Notes under the pieces: model-generated | What the model saw: the letters and a program-made list of their open reading frames with translations, nothing else | The model's database searches: none | Told to the model about the DNA's origin: nothing | Part shown: positions 36,687 through 46,070 of the stretch, in pieces | Layout: each line of letters opens with the position of its first letter | How positions within the stretch are numbered: position 1 is the stretch's first letter | Program-made: the position numbers and the translations under genes | Assembly: GCA_021845595.1 (NCBI GenBank) | Contig: JAJZVV010000009.1 | Coordinates: 1-64,000 of the forward strand | DNA from: Pseudomonadota bacterium | GTDB lineage: Bacteria; Pseudomonadota; Alphaproteobacteria; Acetobacterales; Acetobacteraceae | Reading direction: 5' to 3' | DNA: 64,000 nt

Positions 36687-37232
36687 ATGAAATATGGCTA
36701 TGCACGGGTATCCACCGACGGCCAGAGCGTGGCGGCACAGGTTGCCCAACTGCGGAAGGCCGGAGCCGCCAAGGTGTTCCGCGAAGTGGCGAGCGGAGCC
36801 AAGACCGGACGCGCCCAGCTTCGCAAGGCGCTCGACCAGCTCGACGCCGGCGACGTGTTGATGGTGACGCGGCTCGACCGGCTGGCGCGATCCACCCGCG
36901 ACCTGTTGAACACCATTGCCGCCATCACCGACCGCAAGGCCGGGTTCCGATCGCTGGGCGACGCATGGGCCGACACCACGACCGCGCACGGGCGGCTGAT
37001 GCTCACCGTGCTCGGCGGCCTGGCGGAGTTCGAGCGCGAGCTGATCCGCGCGAGAACAGGCGAAGGCCGCGCCCGTGCCGTGGCGCGAGGCGTGAAGATG
37101 GGGCGGAAACCGAAGCTCACCCCGCACCAGAGGAAGGAGGCGCTGCGGCGCGTTGATGCGGGCGAGCGGATGCGTGATATCGCGCGGAGTTACAACGTCT
37201 CACACAGCACGATTTCGAGGTTGACGACATGA
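36687..37232 (+). CDS. Serine recombinase (resolvase/invertase family)
   Basis: This 181-residue small serine recombinase has catalytic Ser9 in YARVSTDGQSV, the conserved RLDRLARSTRDLL, a GLAEFERELIRART dimer/E-helix region and a C-terminal helix-turn-helix (about 140-181) with MRDIARSYNVSHSTISRL. Complete for the Tn3-resolvase/Hin class. The stop overlaps the start of the next gene as ATGA. No transposase accompanies it, so it may belong to a small integrated element or be a leftover resolvase. Confidence 0.95.
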   Translation: MKYGYARVSTDGQSVAAQVAQLRKAGAAKVFREVASGAKTGRAQLRKALDQLDAGDVLMVTRLDRLARSTRDLLNTIAAITDRKAGFRSLGDAWADTTTAHGRLMLTVLGGLAEFERELIRARTGEGRARAVARGVKMGRKPKLTPHQRKEALRRVDAGERMRDIARSYNVSHSTISRLTT

Positions 37233-38035
37233 TAAAGTGGGCGCAAATCGGGGCGAAAGGATGGGCGCAACTAGCGATATTTGTGGCGGCGCTCTTAGTA
37301 TTGTCGTTCTCATATGCGTTACCAGATCCAGCCTATGCTTGGGGACGATCCTTCCTGCAAAATTTTGGAGCGGGTCTTTGCTCAGCTCTTGTTTTGATCT
37401 GGTTGTATGATCGGGTTCTTGAGCGTGAAGCCGAAAGAATAAGAGCAGAACGCAATCGAGTCGCTGCCGTGCAGTTTGTGGCTTTGCTAAGAGGCCATAT
37501 ATATGGCCTCTTATTTCCGATGTATCGAAGTGCGGTTGCCGCAAAGCCAGACAACGGGATCGTCAACTGGAAGGAATTTTTAACAGTAAGATTTCCCAAC
37601 GAAATGGCCAATCTTGATATTTCGGTAAGGTCGCCCGGAAGCTTTCCTCTGATCACACCGTACCCAAAATTTATAAGTGAGGGCTTGCAGGGGTTTTCGA
37701 GCGCGATTCAGTCATGGCTCGGAAAGTATGGCGCTGTTGTAGATGCAGATTTAGTTGATTCGTGCGAGAAGATTATAAGCAGCGGGTTCGTCATTCTAGG
37801 GTGCAGTTTAGAGCAGGTTGCGAATTTCGTTCCTCCCTCCTTTCCACCATCATATTCATTCGTTCGAGTGTTCAAATTCGATCCGGAGATGTGCCGAGAC
37901 TACGGAACAAAATTGAGCAATCTTGTTGATTCGGTCGAGCAAAAACTGCGTAAGCCGATAAGCAAATTCGAAGAGCAGTATTGGCACAATGCCTGCCTTG
38001 GCATTGGCTACGCGAGAAGGGCGCAACCGGTTTAG
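37229..38035 (+). CDS. Unrecognised two-helix membrane protein linked to the recombinase
   Basis: This 268-residue protein has two N-terminal helices (about 14-31 and 43-61), then a charged segment (DRVLEREAERIRAERNR, about 61-77) and a soluble C-terminal domain of about 190 residues with no motif I recognise. The ATG overlaps the recombinase stop as ATGA, so both are translated together. The DNA is visibly AT-richer than its surroundings and uses codons such as ATA, TTA and AGA that neighbours avoid, pointing to recent transfer. A cytoplasmic sensor or effector on a membrane anchor is a possible layout; function is unknown. Confidence 0.75.
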   Translation: MIKWAQIGAKGWAQLAIFVAALLVLSFSYALPDPAYAWGRSFLQNFGAGLCSALVLIWLYDRVLEREAERIRAERNRVAAVQFVALLRGHIYGLLFPMYRSAVAAKPDNGIVNWKEFLTVRFPNEMANLDISVRSPGSFPLITPYPKFISEGLQGFSSAIQSWLGKYGAVVDADLVDSCEKIISSGFVILGCSLEQVANFVPPSFPPSYSFVRVFKFDPEMCRDYGTKLSNLVDSVEQKLRKPISKFEEQYWHNACLGIGYARRAQPV

Positions 38036-38295
38036 CCCAACGTCGCGTTCCGGTGGCGTTGAACGGACTCTGTCGTAGCAACGCCGGATTTACCATAAAG
38101 CGGCTTATCGTTCAGTGCATGGTCGGGCAGAACCAGCAGCCCGTGGTCAGTTCCCCACTGCCACCGCCCGAAAGCAGCCCATCCGCTCCCCACCCAGTAC
38201 AGAAGCTCAAGCTGCCCACCCCCCGCGGCCGCCCCTTGCGCCCGGCCGCTCGGCGTGGCTGAGAAGACCTCCCGCCACGCGCCCGGAGCCCCGCC
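38036..38295. other. Right flank of the recombinase insert
   Basis: About 260 bases with no gene I can support. Composition returns to GC-rich near 38150. Several short overlapping frames exist on both strands, none with a good ribosome site or familiar sequence. It may contain the right boundary of the insert and the nitroreductase promoter. Confidence 0.4.
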
Positions 38296-38871
38296 ATGGA
38301 TCTCACCACCGCCATTCAGACCCGCGCCAGTGTCGGCGCCCTGACCGAGCCGGCGCCGGAGGGGGCGGCGCTGATGCGGCTGTTGGAGGCCGGGGCGGCG
38401 GCGCCGGATCATGGGCGGTTGCGGCCCTGGCGCTTCATCCTGGTGCGCGGGGCGGCGCGCGAGCGGCTCGGCGCGGTGTTCGCCGCCGCGCTGGCGCGGG
38501 CCGAGCCGGAGGCGACGGCGCCGCTGCTCGAGCGCGAGCGGGCCAAGCCGCTGCGCGCGCCGCTGATCCTCGTCGTCGCGGCGCATGTCGTGGCGCACCC
38601 CAAGGTGCCGGCGATCGAGCAGATTCTCGCCGCCGGGGCGGCGGCGCAGAACATCCTGCTCGCGGCGCACGCGGCCGGGTTCGGGGCCATGTGGCGCACC
38701 GGCGAGCCGGCCTACGATGAAGGGGTGAAGGCAGCGCTCGGCCTCGCGCCGGAGGATGCGGTCGTGGGCTTCCTCTATCTCGGCACGCGCCGCGACCCGG
38801 CCACCGAGCGGCGCCCGGCGGCGGCAGAGGCGCAGGAGTGGGACGGCCCGGGCAGCCTCACGCCGCTTTGA
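38296..38871 (+). CDS. Nitroreductase-family protein, YdjA-like
   Basis: A 191-residue flavoprotein with TRASVGALTEPAPEGAALMRLL, AAAPDHGRLRPWRFILVRG, AAAQNILLAAHAAGFGAMWR and VVGFLYLG, matching the short YdjA subgroup of FMN nitroreductases. It likely reduces nitro compounds or quinones with NAD(P)H. Its 3' end overlaps the convergent ferritin-like gene by 14 bases. Confidence 0.88.
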   Translation: MDLTTAIQTRASVGALTEPAPEGAALMRLLEAGAAAPDHGRLRPWRFILVRGAARERLGAVFAAALARAEPEATAPLLERERAKPLRAPLILVVAAHVVAHPKVPAIEQILAAGAAAQNILLAAHAAGFGAMWRTGEPAYDEGVKAALGLAPEDAVVGFLYLGTRRDPATERRPAAAEAQEWDGPGSLTPL

Positions 38872-39784
38872 GCGCCGCGCCGGCCCGGCGCTTGCGGCCG
38901 AGGAACAGCAAAGCGAGCCGCGTCAGCCTCGGCATCGTCGTCGGGCGCAGCAGGCGGCGGTCGTAGCCGTCCATGCGGCGGTCGTTCTCGGCCAGGCAGA
39001 TGCGCATGAGGTCGGCGATGTCCACGTCCTCGCTGCTCACCGCGCTGGAGCCGGTGACGGCGAAATTCGCGTCCTGCTTGCCCCCGCCCACGTCGCGCGC
39101 CAGGCCGACCCGCTCGCCGATCAGGAACGCCCAGACCGCCAGCGTCTTGAGCCACAGCCAGGGCCGGCGCCAGAGCGGCATGGTCGCCTTGTACCAGGCC
39201 AGCCAGTTGACGAAGAACAGGATGTGGCGGCCTTCCTCCTGGATCACCGGCTCGAACGTCTCCACCAGCTCGGCGGGGAAATAGCCGGAGCGCCGGGCCA
39301 GCTCGAACAGGCCGAAGGCGAAGAAACTGTCGATGCACTCGGAATAGCCGGTGACCAGGAAGCCCCATTCGGGGTCCTTCGGCACCTTGTAGTCCGGCTC
39401 CGGCTCCAGCTTGATGCCGTAGGCGGCGACGAGGTGGGAGAGCACGTCCTTGTGGCGCGACTCCTCGAACCCCATCAGGTCGAACGCCTCGCGCAGCGGC
39501 TGGGTCTCTACGGTCGCGGCGAAGCTCTTCACCCGCAGTCCGGCGCGGCCCTCGGTCTGCACCGCGATGTCCCAGATCGGCAGGCTGGTCACCCGCGCGC
39601 GCGCCTCGGCGTCGAGCGCCGGCCAGTCGATCACCGCCGGCTTGTAGGGGTTGAACGTGTCGAGCAGCATGCGGCTGAACATCCGCATGTGCTTGTCCTC
39701 ACCGGGCGTCACCGGCCCCGGCTCCGGGTAGCCCCAATGCCGTGCGGCGGTATCCGCCGCGGCGAGGGTCGCGCTGTCCACCAT
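38858..39784 (-). CDS. Ferritin-like diiron protein
   Basis: This 308-residue, mostly helical protein has two E-x-x-H motifs (ESRH at 108-111 and EGRH at 184-187) plus further glutamates at about 79, 149 and 161, which together suggest a carboxylate-bridged diiron centre. The C-terminal half has a hydrophobic segment (about 190-225) that could be a membrane hairpin. Enzymes of this layout hydroxylate or desaturate, but I cannot assign a substrate. No partner reductase lies beside it. Confidence 0.7.
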   Translation of the reverse strand: MVDSATLAAADTAARHWGYPEPGPVTPGEDKHMRMFSRMLLDTFNPYKPAVIDWPALDAEARARVTSLPIWDIAVQTEGRAGLRVKSFAATVETQPLREAFDLMGFEESRHKDVLSHLVAAYGIKLEPEPDYKVPKDPEWGFLVTGYSECIDSFFAFGLFELARRSGYFPAELVETFEPVIQEEGRHILFFVNWLAWYKATMPLWRRPWLWLKTLAVWAFLIGERVGLARDVGGGKQDANFAVTGSSAVSSEDVDIADLMRICLAENDRRMDGYDRRLLRPTTMPRLTRLALLFLGRKRRAGAALKAA

Positions 39785-39889
39785 GTCCCGCCGCTCCTTG
39801 CCCTGCCGTCCGCCCGCCGCTTCGCCCCGCTTATGTGTGGCGTTTTCGCCGGACCGGCAAGCCGGCGCGTCGATCCCGGCGCCAGCCGT

Positions 39890-41080
39890 TCAGTCGAGCT
39901 GGACCAGCAGCGATTTCAGATAGGCGCTCTCCGGCAGGCGCGGGTGCACCGGGTGGTCCGGGCCCGCGCCCCCGGCATGGACGATCCGCCCCTCGCGCCC
40001 GGCGCGGTGCAGCCCGTCGGCGATGGCGGCGGCGAAATCCGGCATCTGGGCGTGGTGGCTGCAGGAGGCGGCGAACAGGAACCCGCCCTCGGCGACGAGG
40101 CGGGCGGCGAGCCGGGCCATGCGCGCATAGCCGCGCAGCCCCGCGGCCTGGTCCTTGCGCGTGCGCACGAAGGCGGGCGGGTCGCAGATCACGATGTCGA
40201 AGCGTTCGCCCGCGGCGGCGAGCGTTTCCATCACCGCGAAGGCGTCGCCGCGGACGCTGCTCACGCCGGCGAGCCCGTTGGCCGAGGCCGCCGCCAGCGC
40301 CTGGGCGAGCGCCGCCGCGCTGGCATCGACGAGCCGCACCGAGGCGGCGCCGGCGGCGGCGCAGCGCAGGCCGAACGCGCCGGTGTGGCAGAACACGTCG
40401 AGCACGCTCGCGCCCGGCGCGAGCCGGGCGACGAGGTCGCGGTTCGGGCGCTGGTCGAAGAACCAGCCGGTCTTCTGGCCGCCGAGCGGATCGACCGGGA
40501 AGGTCAGTCCGCCCTCCTCGACGCGGGCCGCCGCGCTGTCGCCGTGCAGCAATGCGATGCTGTCGGCGAGCCCTTCGAGCTGGCGGACCGGGGCGTCGCC
40601 GCGCGCCACCACCGCGCGCGGCGCCAGCGTCTCGCGCAGGGCGGCGAGAATCTCGGGCAGCAGCCGGTCCATGCCGGCGGCGTTGGGCTGGAGGACGAGA
40701 AAATCGTCGTAGCGGTCGATGACGAGGCCGGGCAGGCCGTCCGCCTCGGCATGGACCAGACGATGGAAGCGGGTGCCGAGCAGGCGCGCGCGCAGGCCGG
40801 CGGCGACGCGGATACGGCGGGCGAACCAGGCGGCGTCGATCACCGCCTCGGGGTCGCGGTCCAGCCGGCGGGCGGCGATCAGGCTGTGGGGATTGAAGAA
40901 GAACGTGCCGGCCTGCCACCCGTCGGCCGCCTGCACCCGGACGAGGCCGCCGACCGGCCAGTCCCGATGCTCCGGGTGGAGCGCCAGCTCGTTGCTGAAG
41001 GCCCAGGGGTGGCCCGATTTCAGGCGGCGCTCGTGCCCCGGCCTGAGGTGCAGGGTCGGGCGCGGGGCCGCCGCGCTCAA
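39890..41080 (-). CDS. rlmI: SAM-dependent rRNA methyltransferase, RlmI type
   Basis: This 396-residue protein has an N-terminal PUA-like domain ([18 protein letters not shown]), a central domain with [20 protein letters not shown] and a Rossmann methyltransferase with [20 protein letters not shown] and catalytic-loop ICDPPAF. RlmI methylates C5 of a 23S rRNA cytidine. Start is TTG at 41078-41080, overlapping the hemA stop as TTGA; the longer open frame upstream is a shadow of hemA. Exact rRNA target is inferred. Confidence 0.88.
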   Translation of the reverse strand: MSAAAPRPTLHLRPGHERRLKSGHPWAFSNELALHPEHRDWPVGGLVRVQAADGWQAGTFFFNPHSLIAARRLDRDPEAVIDAAWFARRIRVAAGLRARLLGTRFHRLVHAEADGLPGLVIDRYDDFLVLQPNAAGMDRLLPEILAALRETLAPRAVVARGDAPVRQLEGLADSIALLHGDSAAARVEEGGLTFPVDPLGGQKTGWFFDQRPNRDLVARLAPGASVLDVFCHTGAFGLRCAAAGAASVRLVDASAAALAQALAAASANGLAGVSSVRGDAFAVMETLAAAGERFDIVICDPPAFVRTRKDQAAGLRGYARMARLAARLVAEGGFLFAASCSHHAQMPDFAAAIADGLHRAGREGRIVHAGGAGPDHPVHPRLPESAYLKSLLVQLD

Positions 41081-42288
41081 GCCGCCCGCGCCACCGCGGG
41101 CCGCAGCACGGCGGCCAGGGCGGCGACGAGATCGTCCATCATCGCATCGGTGTGGAACGGCCCCGGCGTGAGGCGCAGGCGCTCGCCGCCGCGCGGCACC
41201 GTCGGGTAGTTGATCGGCGTGGCGTAGATGTTGAACTCGTCGAGCAGCCGCCGGCTGACGGCGCTGCACAGCGCCGCGTCGCCGACATGGACCGGGACGA
41301 TGTGGCTGGCCGAGGGCAGCCGGGCGATGCCGGCCTCGTCGAGGCGGCGCTTCAGCGTCTCGGCGCGTTCGAACAGCCGGGCGCGGCGCTCGTGGTCGGC
41401 GCGCACCTGGCGCACGCTGGCCAGCGCCGCGGCGGCGACCATCGGCGGCAGCGAGGTGGTGAAGATGAAGCCCGAGGCGGTGGAGCGGATGAAGTCGATG
41501 ACGTCGGCCGAGCCGGTGATGTAGCCGCCATGGGTGCCGAACGCCTTGGCCAGCGTGCCCTCGATGATGTCCACCCTCTGGGCGACGCCGTCGCGCTCGG
41601 AGACGCCGCCGCCGCTCGGCCCGTACATGCCGACGGCGTGGACCTCGTCGAGATAGGTCATGGCGCCGTAGCGCTCGGCGAGGTCGCAGATGGCGCCGAT
41701 CGGGGCGATGTCGGCGTCCATCGAATAGACGCTCTCGAAGGCGACGAGCTTGGGCGCGGAAGGCGGCGCGGCGCGCAGCAGGGTTTCCAGGTGGTCGAGA
41801 TCGTTGTGGCGGAAAATCACCCGCCTGGCCTGGCTCGCGCGCATGCCGGCGATCATCGAGGCGTGGTTCTTCTCGTCGGAGAACACGTGCCAGTCCGGCA
41901 GCGAGCCGAGGATGGTGCCCAGGGCGGCGTGGTTGGAGACGTAGCCCGAGGTGAACAGCAGCCCGGCCGCCTTGCCGTGCAGATCGGCGAGCTCGCTCTC
42001 CAGCGCGTCGTGCCAGGGGCTCGTGCCGCTGATGTTGCGCGTGCCGCCGGCGCCCGCGCCCATCGCCCGCGCCGCCACGCACGCCGCCTCCACCACCGCC
42101 GCGGCGGCGCCCATGCCGAGATAATCGTTCGACGACCAGACCACGATCTCGCGCCGCGCGCCGTCCTGCTCCAGCACGTAGCGCGGGAACCGGTCCGCCT
42201 GCTTCAGCAGCGGCGTGAAGGTCCGATAGCGGCCCTGGGCACGGATCTCGTCGAGCGCGGAGCGGCAGTGGAGCTGGAACGGGTGCAT
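41077..42288 (-). CDS. hemA: 5-aminolevulinate synthase
   Basis: This 403-residue PLP enzyme condenses glycine and succinyl-CoA, first step of tetrapyrrole synthesis in alphaproteobacteria. Visible are [50 protein letters not shown] and the PLP Lys in [18 protein letters not shown] at 42286-42288 begins the family N-terminus [21 protein letters not shown]-like start; the upstream open frame is antisense to the ATP synthase genes. Confidence 0.96.
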   Translation of the reverse strand: MHPFQLHCRSALDEIRAQGRYRTFTPLLKQADRFPRYVLEQDGARREIVVWSSNDYLGMGAAAAVVEAACVAARAMGAGAGGTRNISGTSPWHDALESELADLHGKAAGLLFTSGYVSNHAALGTILGSLPDWHVFSDEKNHASMIAGMRASQARRVIFRHNDLDHLETLLRAAPPSAPKLVAFESVYSMDADIAPIGAICDLAERYGAMTYLDEVHAVGMYGPSGGGVSERDGVAQRVDIIEGTLAKAFGTHGGYITGSADVIDFIRSTASGFIFTTSLPPMVAAAALASVRQVRADHERRARLFERAETLKRRLDEAGIARLPSASHIVPVHVGDAALCSAVSRRLLDEFNIYATPINYPTVPRGGERLRLTPGPFHTDAMMDDLVAALAAVLRPAVARAA

Positions 42289-42453
42289 GGGCGGCTCTGG
42301 GTTCTGGCCTTGAACGGCCGGGGCATCGCATCCGGCGAGGCGGCGGCAGGATGGGCACAGCTCTACAGGCTCCGCCCGCCTGCTCAATCCGTTATTTCCC
42401 GTATCGCGCGGCGCTGCAAGAGCGATCGGCGCGGCGACGCGGTCGTGCCTTAC

Positions 42454-42482
42454 TTGACACTGTTCCGGGCCGTCGCTAGCAA
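42454..42482 (+). promoter_or_regulatory. Sigma-70-type promoter candidate for the atp operon
   Basis: A perfect TTGACA (42454-42459) is followed after 17 bases by TAGCAA (42477-42482), 41 bases before the atpI start. The -35 is ideal, the -10 weak (three of six), as is common in GC-rich alphaproteobacteria. The 234-base gap also holds the divergent hemA promoter. Confidence 0.45.
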
Positions 42483-42522
42483 GCGCCTGCCTTTCGGCAG
42501 GGCGACTTGCTGAGTGTGGACG

Positions 42523-42858
42523 ATGAGCGAAGAGCAGGGCCGTGTCAGTGGCTCCTTCGAGGAGCGGCTGGACGCGGCTCGCGACAGACACGGGCTGGAT
42601 CGCGCGGCCTCGGCCGAGCGCGGATCCGGCGGACCACCGGAGGGTGCGAACCCGATGGCGGTGGGTCTGCGGGTTGGGGTGGAGCTGGTTTCGGCCCTGG
42701 TGGTGGCGCTGGCCATCGGCTATGGGCTCGATCGCTGGCTGCACACGCGGCCGCTGTTCCTCATCCTGTTCGTCATGCTGGGGGGCGCGGCCGGAGTGCT
42801 GAATGTGTGGCGCCTGTTCGCGCCGCGCGGCGGCGGCTCCGGGCGCGGGACGGGTTGA
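42523..42858 (+). CDS. atpI: ATP synthase assembly protein AtpI
   Basis: This 111-residue protein has two membrane helices (about 42-61 and 68-90) in the AtpI/AtpQ pattern [20 protein letters not shown] and [19 protein letters not shown]. AtpI helps assemble the c-ring and precedes the F0 genes. ATG at 42523 was chosen over an upstream ATG at 42514. Confidence 0.85.
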   Translation: MSEEQGRVSGSFEERLDAARDRHGLDRAASAERGSGGPPEGANPMAVGLRVGVELVSALVVALAIGYGLDRWLHTRPLFLILFVMLGGAAGVLNVWRLFAPRGGGSGRGTG

Positions 42859-42906
42859 CGGGTCGGCCGGCCAGGTTCCTGCCCGGCACAGCGGGAGACA
42901 GCGACG

Positions 42907-43665
42907 GTGGCGGCCGAAAAATCGACGATCGACGCGCTCGGGCAGTTCCACCTCGACACTGGGCTTGGCGCCATCGGCCGGTCGGTGAACTTCGCCAATT
43001 CGAACGTGATGATGGTGGTGGCCGCGGCGCTGGTGCTGCTGGCGCTGCATTACGGCATGCGCCGCCGCGCGGTGGTGCCGGGGCGGCTGCAGGCGCTGGC
43101 CGAGATCGGCTACCAGTTCATCCACGACATGTGCGTCGAGCAGATCGGCGAGGAAGGCAAGCGCTTCTTCCCGTTCGTGTTCGCGCTGTTCTTCTTCATC
43201 CTGATCGGCAATCTGATCGGGCTGTTCCCCTATTTCTTCACCTTCACCAGCCACATCGCCGTCACCGGCGCGCTGGCGGTGCTGGTGATCGTGCTGGTCA
43301 CCGCGGTCGCGCTGCGCATCCATGGGCTGCATTTCTTCAGCTATTTCTGGCCCGAGGGCGCGCCGGTGGTGCTGGCGCCGCTGATCGTGCCGATCGAGAT
43401 CATCTCCTACATCTCCCGGCCGGTCTCCCTCTCGATCCGACTTTTCGCCAACATGACCGCCGGGCACGTGATGTTCGAGGTGTTCGCGACCTTCATGCTG
43501 ATGCTGGTCGGCGCGCTCGGCGCGTTCGGCTACGTACTGGCGCTGGGTCCGCTGGTCATCAATGTCGCGCTGATGGGCTTCGAAGTGCTGGTGGCCTTCC
43601 TGCAGGCCTACGTGTTCGCGGTGCTCACCTGCATCTATCTCCACGACGCGGTGCATCTGCACTGA
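42907..43665 (+). CDS. atpB: ATP synthase F0 subunit a
   Basis: This 252-residue membrane subunit forms the proton half-channels beside the c-ring. ARPVSL-type region [20 protein letters not shown] contains the essential Arg (SIRLFANM), and [11 protein letters not shown] precedes it. Start is GTG at 42907. It lies 48 bases after atpI and 69 bases before atpE. Confidence 0.97.
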   Translation: MAAEKSTIDALGQFHLDTGLGAIGRSVNFANSNVMMVVAAALVLLALHYGMRRRAVVPGRLQALAEIGYQFIHDMCVEQIGEEGKRFFPFVFALFFFILIGNLIGLFPYFFTFTSHIAVTGALAVLVIVLVTAVALRIHGLHFFSYFWPEGAPVVLAPLIVPIEIISYISRPVSLSIRLFANMTAGHVMFEVFATFMLMLVGALGAFGYVLALGPLVINVALMGFEVLVAFLQAYVFAVLTCIYLHDAVHLH

Positions 43666-43734
43666 CGCCCCCCTCGCCCGGCGCGCGCTCGCCCGCCGGA
43701 TCGGCTCATCCCTACCCGACGAAAGGAACAGGAC

Positions 43735-43959
43735 ATGGACTTGGCTTCCGCGAAGATGATCGGTGCCGGACTGGCGGTGATCGCGCTTGCCGGTGTCGGC
43801 GCCGGTATCGGTAATATCTTCTCCTCGCTGGTCACCAGCATCGCCCGCAACCCCTCCGCCCGCAACCAGGTCTTCGGCCTCGCCATCCTGGGCTTCGCGC
43901 TGACCGAAGCGGTGGCGCTGTTCGCGCTGATGATGGCGTTCCTGATCCTCTTCACCTGA
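43735..43959 (+). CDS. atpE: ATP synthase F0 subunit c
   Basis: This 74-residue two-helix proteolipid forms the rotor ring. The Gly-rich first helix [20 protein letters not shown] and polar loop ARNPSARNQ are followed by the proton-carrying Glu in [25 protein letters not shown] precedes the ATG. Nothing suggests sodium specificity. Confidence 0.98.
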   Translation: MDLASAKMIGAGLAVIALAGVGAGIGNIFSSLVTSIARNPSARNQVFGLAILGFALTEAVALFALMMAFLILFT

Positions 43960-43994
43960 TCGGGGACGGTTCTCTGGCCGGACGGAGTGCGCCC

Positions 43995-44588
43995 ATGACG
44001 CGCCTGATGCGTGCTGGAATTGCCGCCCTGATGCTTGCCCCGGCCCTGGTGCTTGCCCCGGCGGGGGCCTGGGCCGGCGAGGGCGAGGGCATGCCCCAGC
44101 TCAATTTCGCCAACAGCCTGACCGGCAGCCAGGTCGTCTGGCTGGCGATCATTTTCGCCATCTTCTACGTCCTGCTCTCGCGCGTCGCGCTGCCGCAGGT
44201 GGCTGCGGTGCTCGAGCACCGCAGCGCCACCATCGCCGGTGATCTCGATGCCGCGCGCGGGGCGAAGGAACAGGCGGATCTGGCGGTTCAGGAGCTGACC
44301 CTGGCCACGCGCAAGGCGCACGCCGACGCGCAGGCCGCGATCGCGGCCGCCGTCGCCGAGGCGAAGGCCGAAGCGGCGCGGCATGCGGCGCAGCTCAACC
44401 AGGCGCTGGAGGCCCAGCTCGCCGCCGCGGAGCAGCAGATCAGCGCCGCCCGGGGCACCGCGATGGCCGCGCTGCGTGACGTGGCGACCGAGACGGCGTC
44501 GGCGATGGTCCAACGCCTGGCGTCGGTGGCGGCGCCGCGTGAGGCGGTCGATCGCGCGGTCGGCGCGGTTCTCGCCGGACGCGGCTGA
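43995..44588 (+). CDS. atpF': ATP synthase F0 subunit b'
   Basis: This 197-residue stator protein has an N-terminal signal-like segment (about 1-28), a membrane helix (about 50-66, [16 protein letters not shown]) and a long charged Ala-rich coiled coil. It differs from the following b subunit in having a longer N-terminus, as b' proteins of alphaproteobacteria do. One b and one b' form the peripheral stalk. Confidence 0.92.
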   Translation: MTRLMRAGIAALMLAPALVLAPAGAWAGEGEGMPQLNFANSLTGSQVVWLAIIFAIFYVLLSRVALPQVAAVLEHRSATIAGDLDAARGAKEQADLAVQELTLATRKAHADAQAAIAAAVAEAKAEAARHAAQLNQALEAQLAAAEQQISAARGTAMAALRDVATETASAMVQRLASVAAPREAVDRAVGAVLAGRG

Positions 44589-44601
44589 GGGAGAGGCGAA
44601 G

Positions 44602-45117
44602 ATGGTTCATGAATCGCTGATTGGCTTCCAGCTGATGAAGCCGGTCTTCTGGGTTGCGGTCGCCTTCGTCCTGTTCTTCCTGATCTTCGGCGGGCGGCTG
44701 TGGCGGGCGCTGACGTCGATGCTCGACAGCCGCGCCGAGACCATCCGGCGCGAGCTCGAGGAAGCCTCCCGGCTGCGCCGCGAGGCCGAAGCGATGCGGC
44801 GGGACGCGGAGGCGCAGCGCGAGGCGGCGCTGGCGGAGGCGAACCGCCTGCTCGCCGCAGCCAAGCAGGAAGCGGCCCGCGCCGCGGCGGAAGCGCTGGC
44901 GGAGGCCGAGGCTGCCTCGAAGCGCCGCGAAGCCATGGCGATGGACCGCATCGCCGCGGCGGAAAAGGCCGCCGTCAACGAAGTGCGCCAGGCCGCCGCT
45001 GAAATCGCCGCCCACGCGGCGCGCGCGGTGATCGCTCAGACGGTGACGGCGGAGGCCGATGCCGCGCTGATCGATCGCGGCATCGATCAGCTCCCCGCCG
45101 CCCTGCGCGCCGCCTGA
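44602..45117 (+). CDS. atpF: ATP synthase F0 subunit b
   Basis: This 171-residue stator subunit has one N-terminal helix (about 15-32, FWVAVAFVLFFLIFGG) and a long Ala/Glu/Arg coiled coil. ATG at 44602 is chosen; the open frame upstream overlaps b' and is a shadow. It ends the F0 operon; F1 genes must be elsewhere, the normal alphaproteobacterial arrangement. Confidence 0.95.
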   Translation: MVHESLIGFQLMKPVFWVAVAFVLFFLIFGGRLWRALTSMLDSRAETIRRELEEASRLRREAEAMRRDAEAQREAALAEANRLLAAAKQEAARAAAEALAEAEAASKRREAMAMDRIAAAEKAAVNEVRQAAAEIAAHAARAVIAQTVTAEADAALIDRGIDQLPAALRAA

Positions 45118-45170
45118 CGAAGGCGGCGCCGGCGCCCGGCGGGCATTCGGCCGAGGCGCGGCGGGGGCGG

Positions 45171-45677
45171 ATGGAGCGCGTTCTCGAACAGATTCTGTTC
45201 GCCAGCCGCTGGCTCCTGGCCCCGCTCTATTTCGGCCTGGCCTTGGTGCTGGTGCTGCTGGCCGCGCTGTTCTTCCGTGAGCTCGCCCATCTCGCCACCG
45301 CCGCCACCGCGCTGCGGGAGGTGGACGTCATCCTCGCCGCGCTCACCCTCATCGATCTGGCCCTGATCGGCGGGCTCGTGGTGATGGTGATGCTGAGCGG
45401 CTACGAGAACTTCATCTCGAAGCTGGACGAAGCCGCCGCGGGGCAGCGCATCGCCTGGCTCGGCAAGCTCGATACCGGCACGCTCAAACTCAAGGTCGCC
45501 GCCTCGATCGTCGCCATCTCCTCGATCCAGCTGCTGAAGGGATTCATGGAGGTGGACACGCTGCCCGACGACAAGCTGCTGTGGATGGTGGTGATGCACC
45601 TCACCTTCGTCGTCTCGGCGCTGATGCTCGCGGTGATGGAGCGCCTGATGGCGGGGACCGGCAAGGGCGGCAAATAG
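45171..45677 (+). CDS. YqhA/UPF0114 family membrane protein
   Basis: A 168-residue protein with three to four helices and the family stretches ASRWLLAPLYFGLALVL, DLALIGGLVVMVMLSGYENF and KVAASIVAISSIQLLKGFM. This is the TIGR00645/YqhA family, of unknown role, distantly like a voltage-sensor-domain protein. It stands alone 53 bases after atpF and may be read from the same transcript. Confidence 0.88.
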   Translation: MERVLEQILFASRWLLAPLYFGLALVLVLLAALFFRELAHLATAATALREVDVILAALTLIDLALIGGLVVMVMLSGYENFISKLDEAAAGQRIAWLGKLDTGTLKLKVAASIVAISSIQLLKGFMEVDTLPDDKLLWMVVMHLTFVVSALMLAVMERLMAGTGKGGK

Positions 45678-45710
45678 GCTCCGGTCTGCACCGCCGGCCG
45701 GCGACGCACG

Positions 45711-46070
45711 CTACTTGCAGCGCAGATCGACCTCGGCTTCGGCCTGGTGCAGCTTGTCCAGCTCTTCCTTCGCGATCGGCGAATCGCGGAACATCCCGCC
45801 GCGCTCGCCGAGCCCGCCCTGCTGCAGGCTCAGCAGCGTTGCCGCCTTGTCGTAGTCGTCGTAGGGCAGCATGTCGGCGATCGTGTCGATGCCGCAGGCG
45901 CATTTCTGCAGATAGAGCCGGTTGAAGCCGTTGCCGGCGAGACAGCCGATGACGTAGTCCGCGCGCGCAGCCGTCGGATAGTCGTATTTCGGGTGGTGCT
46001 CATCGTCCGCCCTTGCCGCCGTGATCGCGGCAAGGGCGAGCGGCAGCGCCAGGATCCAAGGCGCTCTCAA
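45711..46070 (-). CDS. Small periplasmic Cys protein of the formaldehyde/methanol locus
   Basis: A 119-residue protein with a signal peptide (about 1-21, ending in ARA) and a mature part containing YVIGCLAGNG, LQKCACGIDTIADMLPYDDY and a terminal RCK: four cysteines including a C-x-C. I recall such proteins beside PQQ methanol dehydrogenase genes in methylotrophs, without a settled function. Start is TTG at 46068-46070, overlapping the dehydrogenase stop as TTGA, so it is cotranslated. Convergent with the YqhA gene. Confidence 0.65.
   Translation of the reverse strand: MRAPWILALPLALAAITAARADDEHHPKYDYPTAARADYVIGCLAGNGFNRLYLQKCACGIDTIADMLPYDDYDKAATLLSLQQGGLGERGGMFRDSPIAKEELDKLHQAEAEVDLRCK

Noticed and set aside
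37981-38262. A 93-residue plus-strand frame after the recombinase-linked gene
   Set aside because: It overlaps the end of the membrane-protein gene in another frame and reads as low-complexity Pro/Arg sequence.
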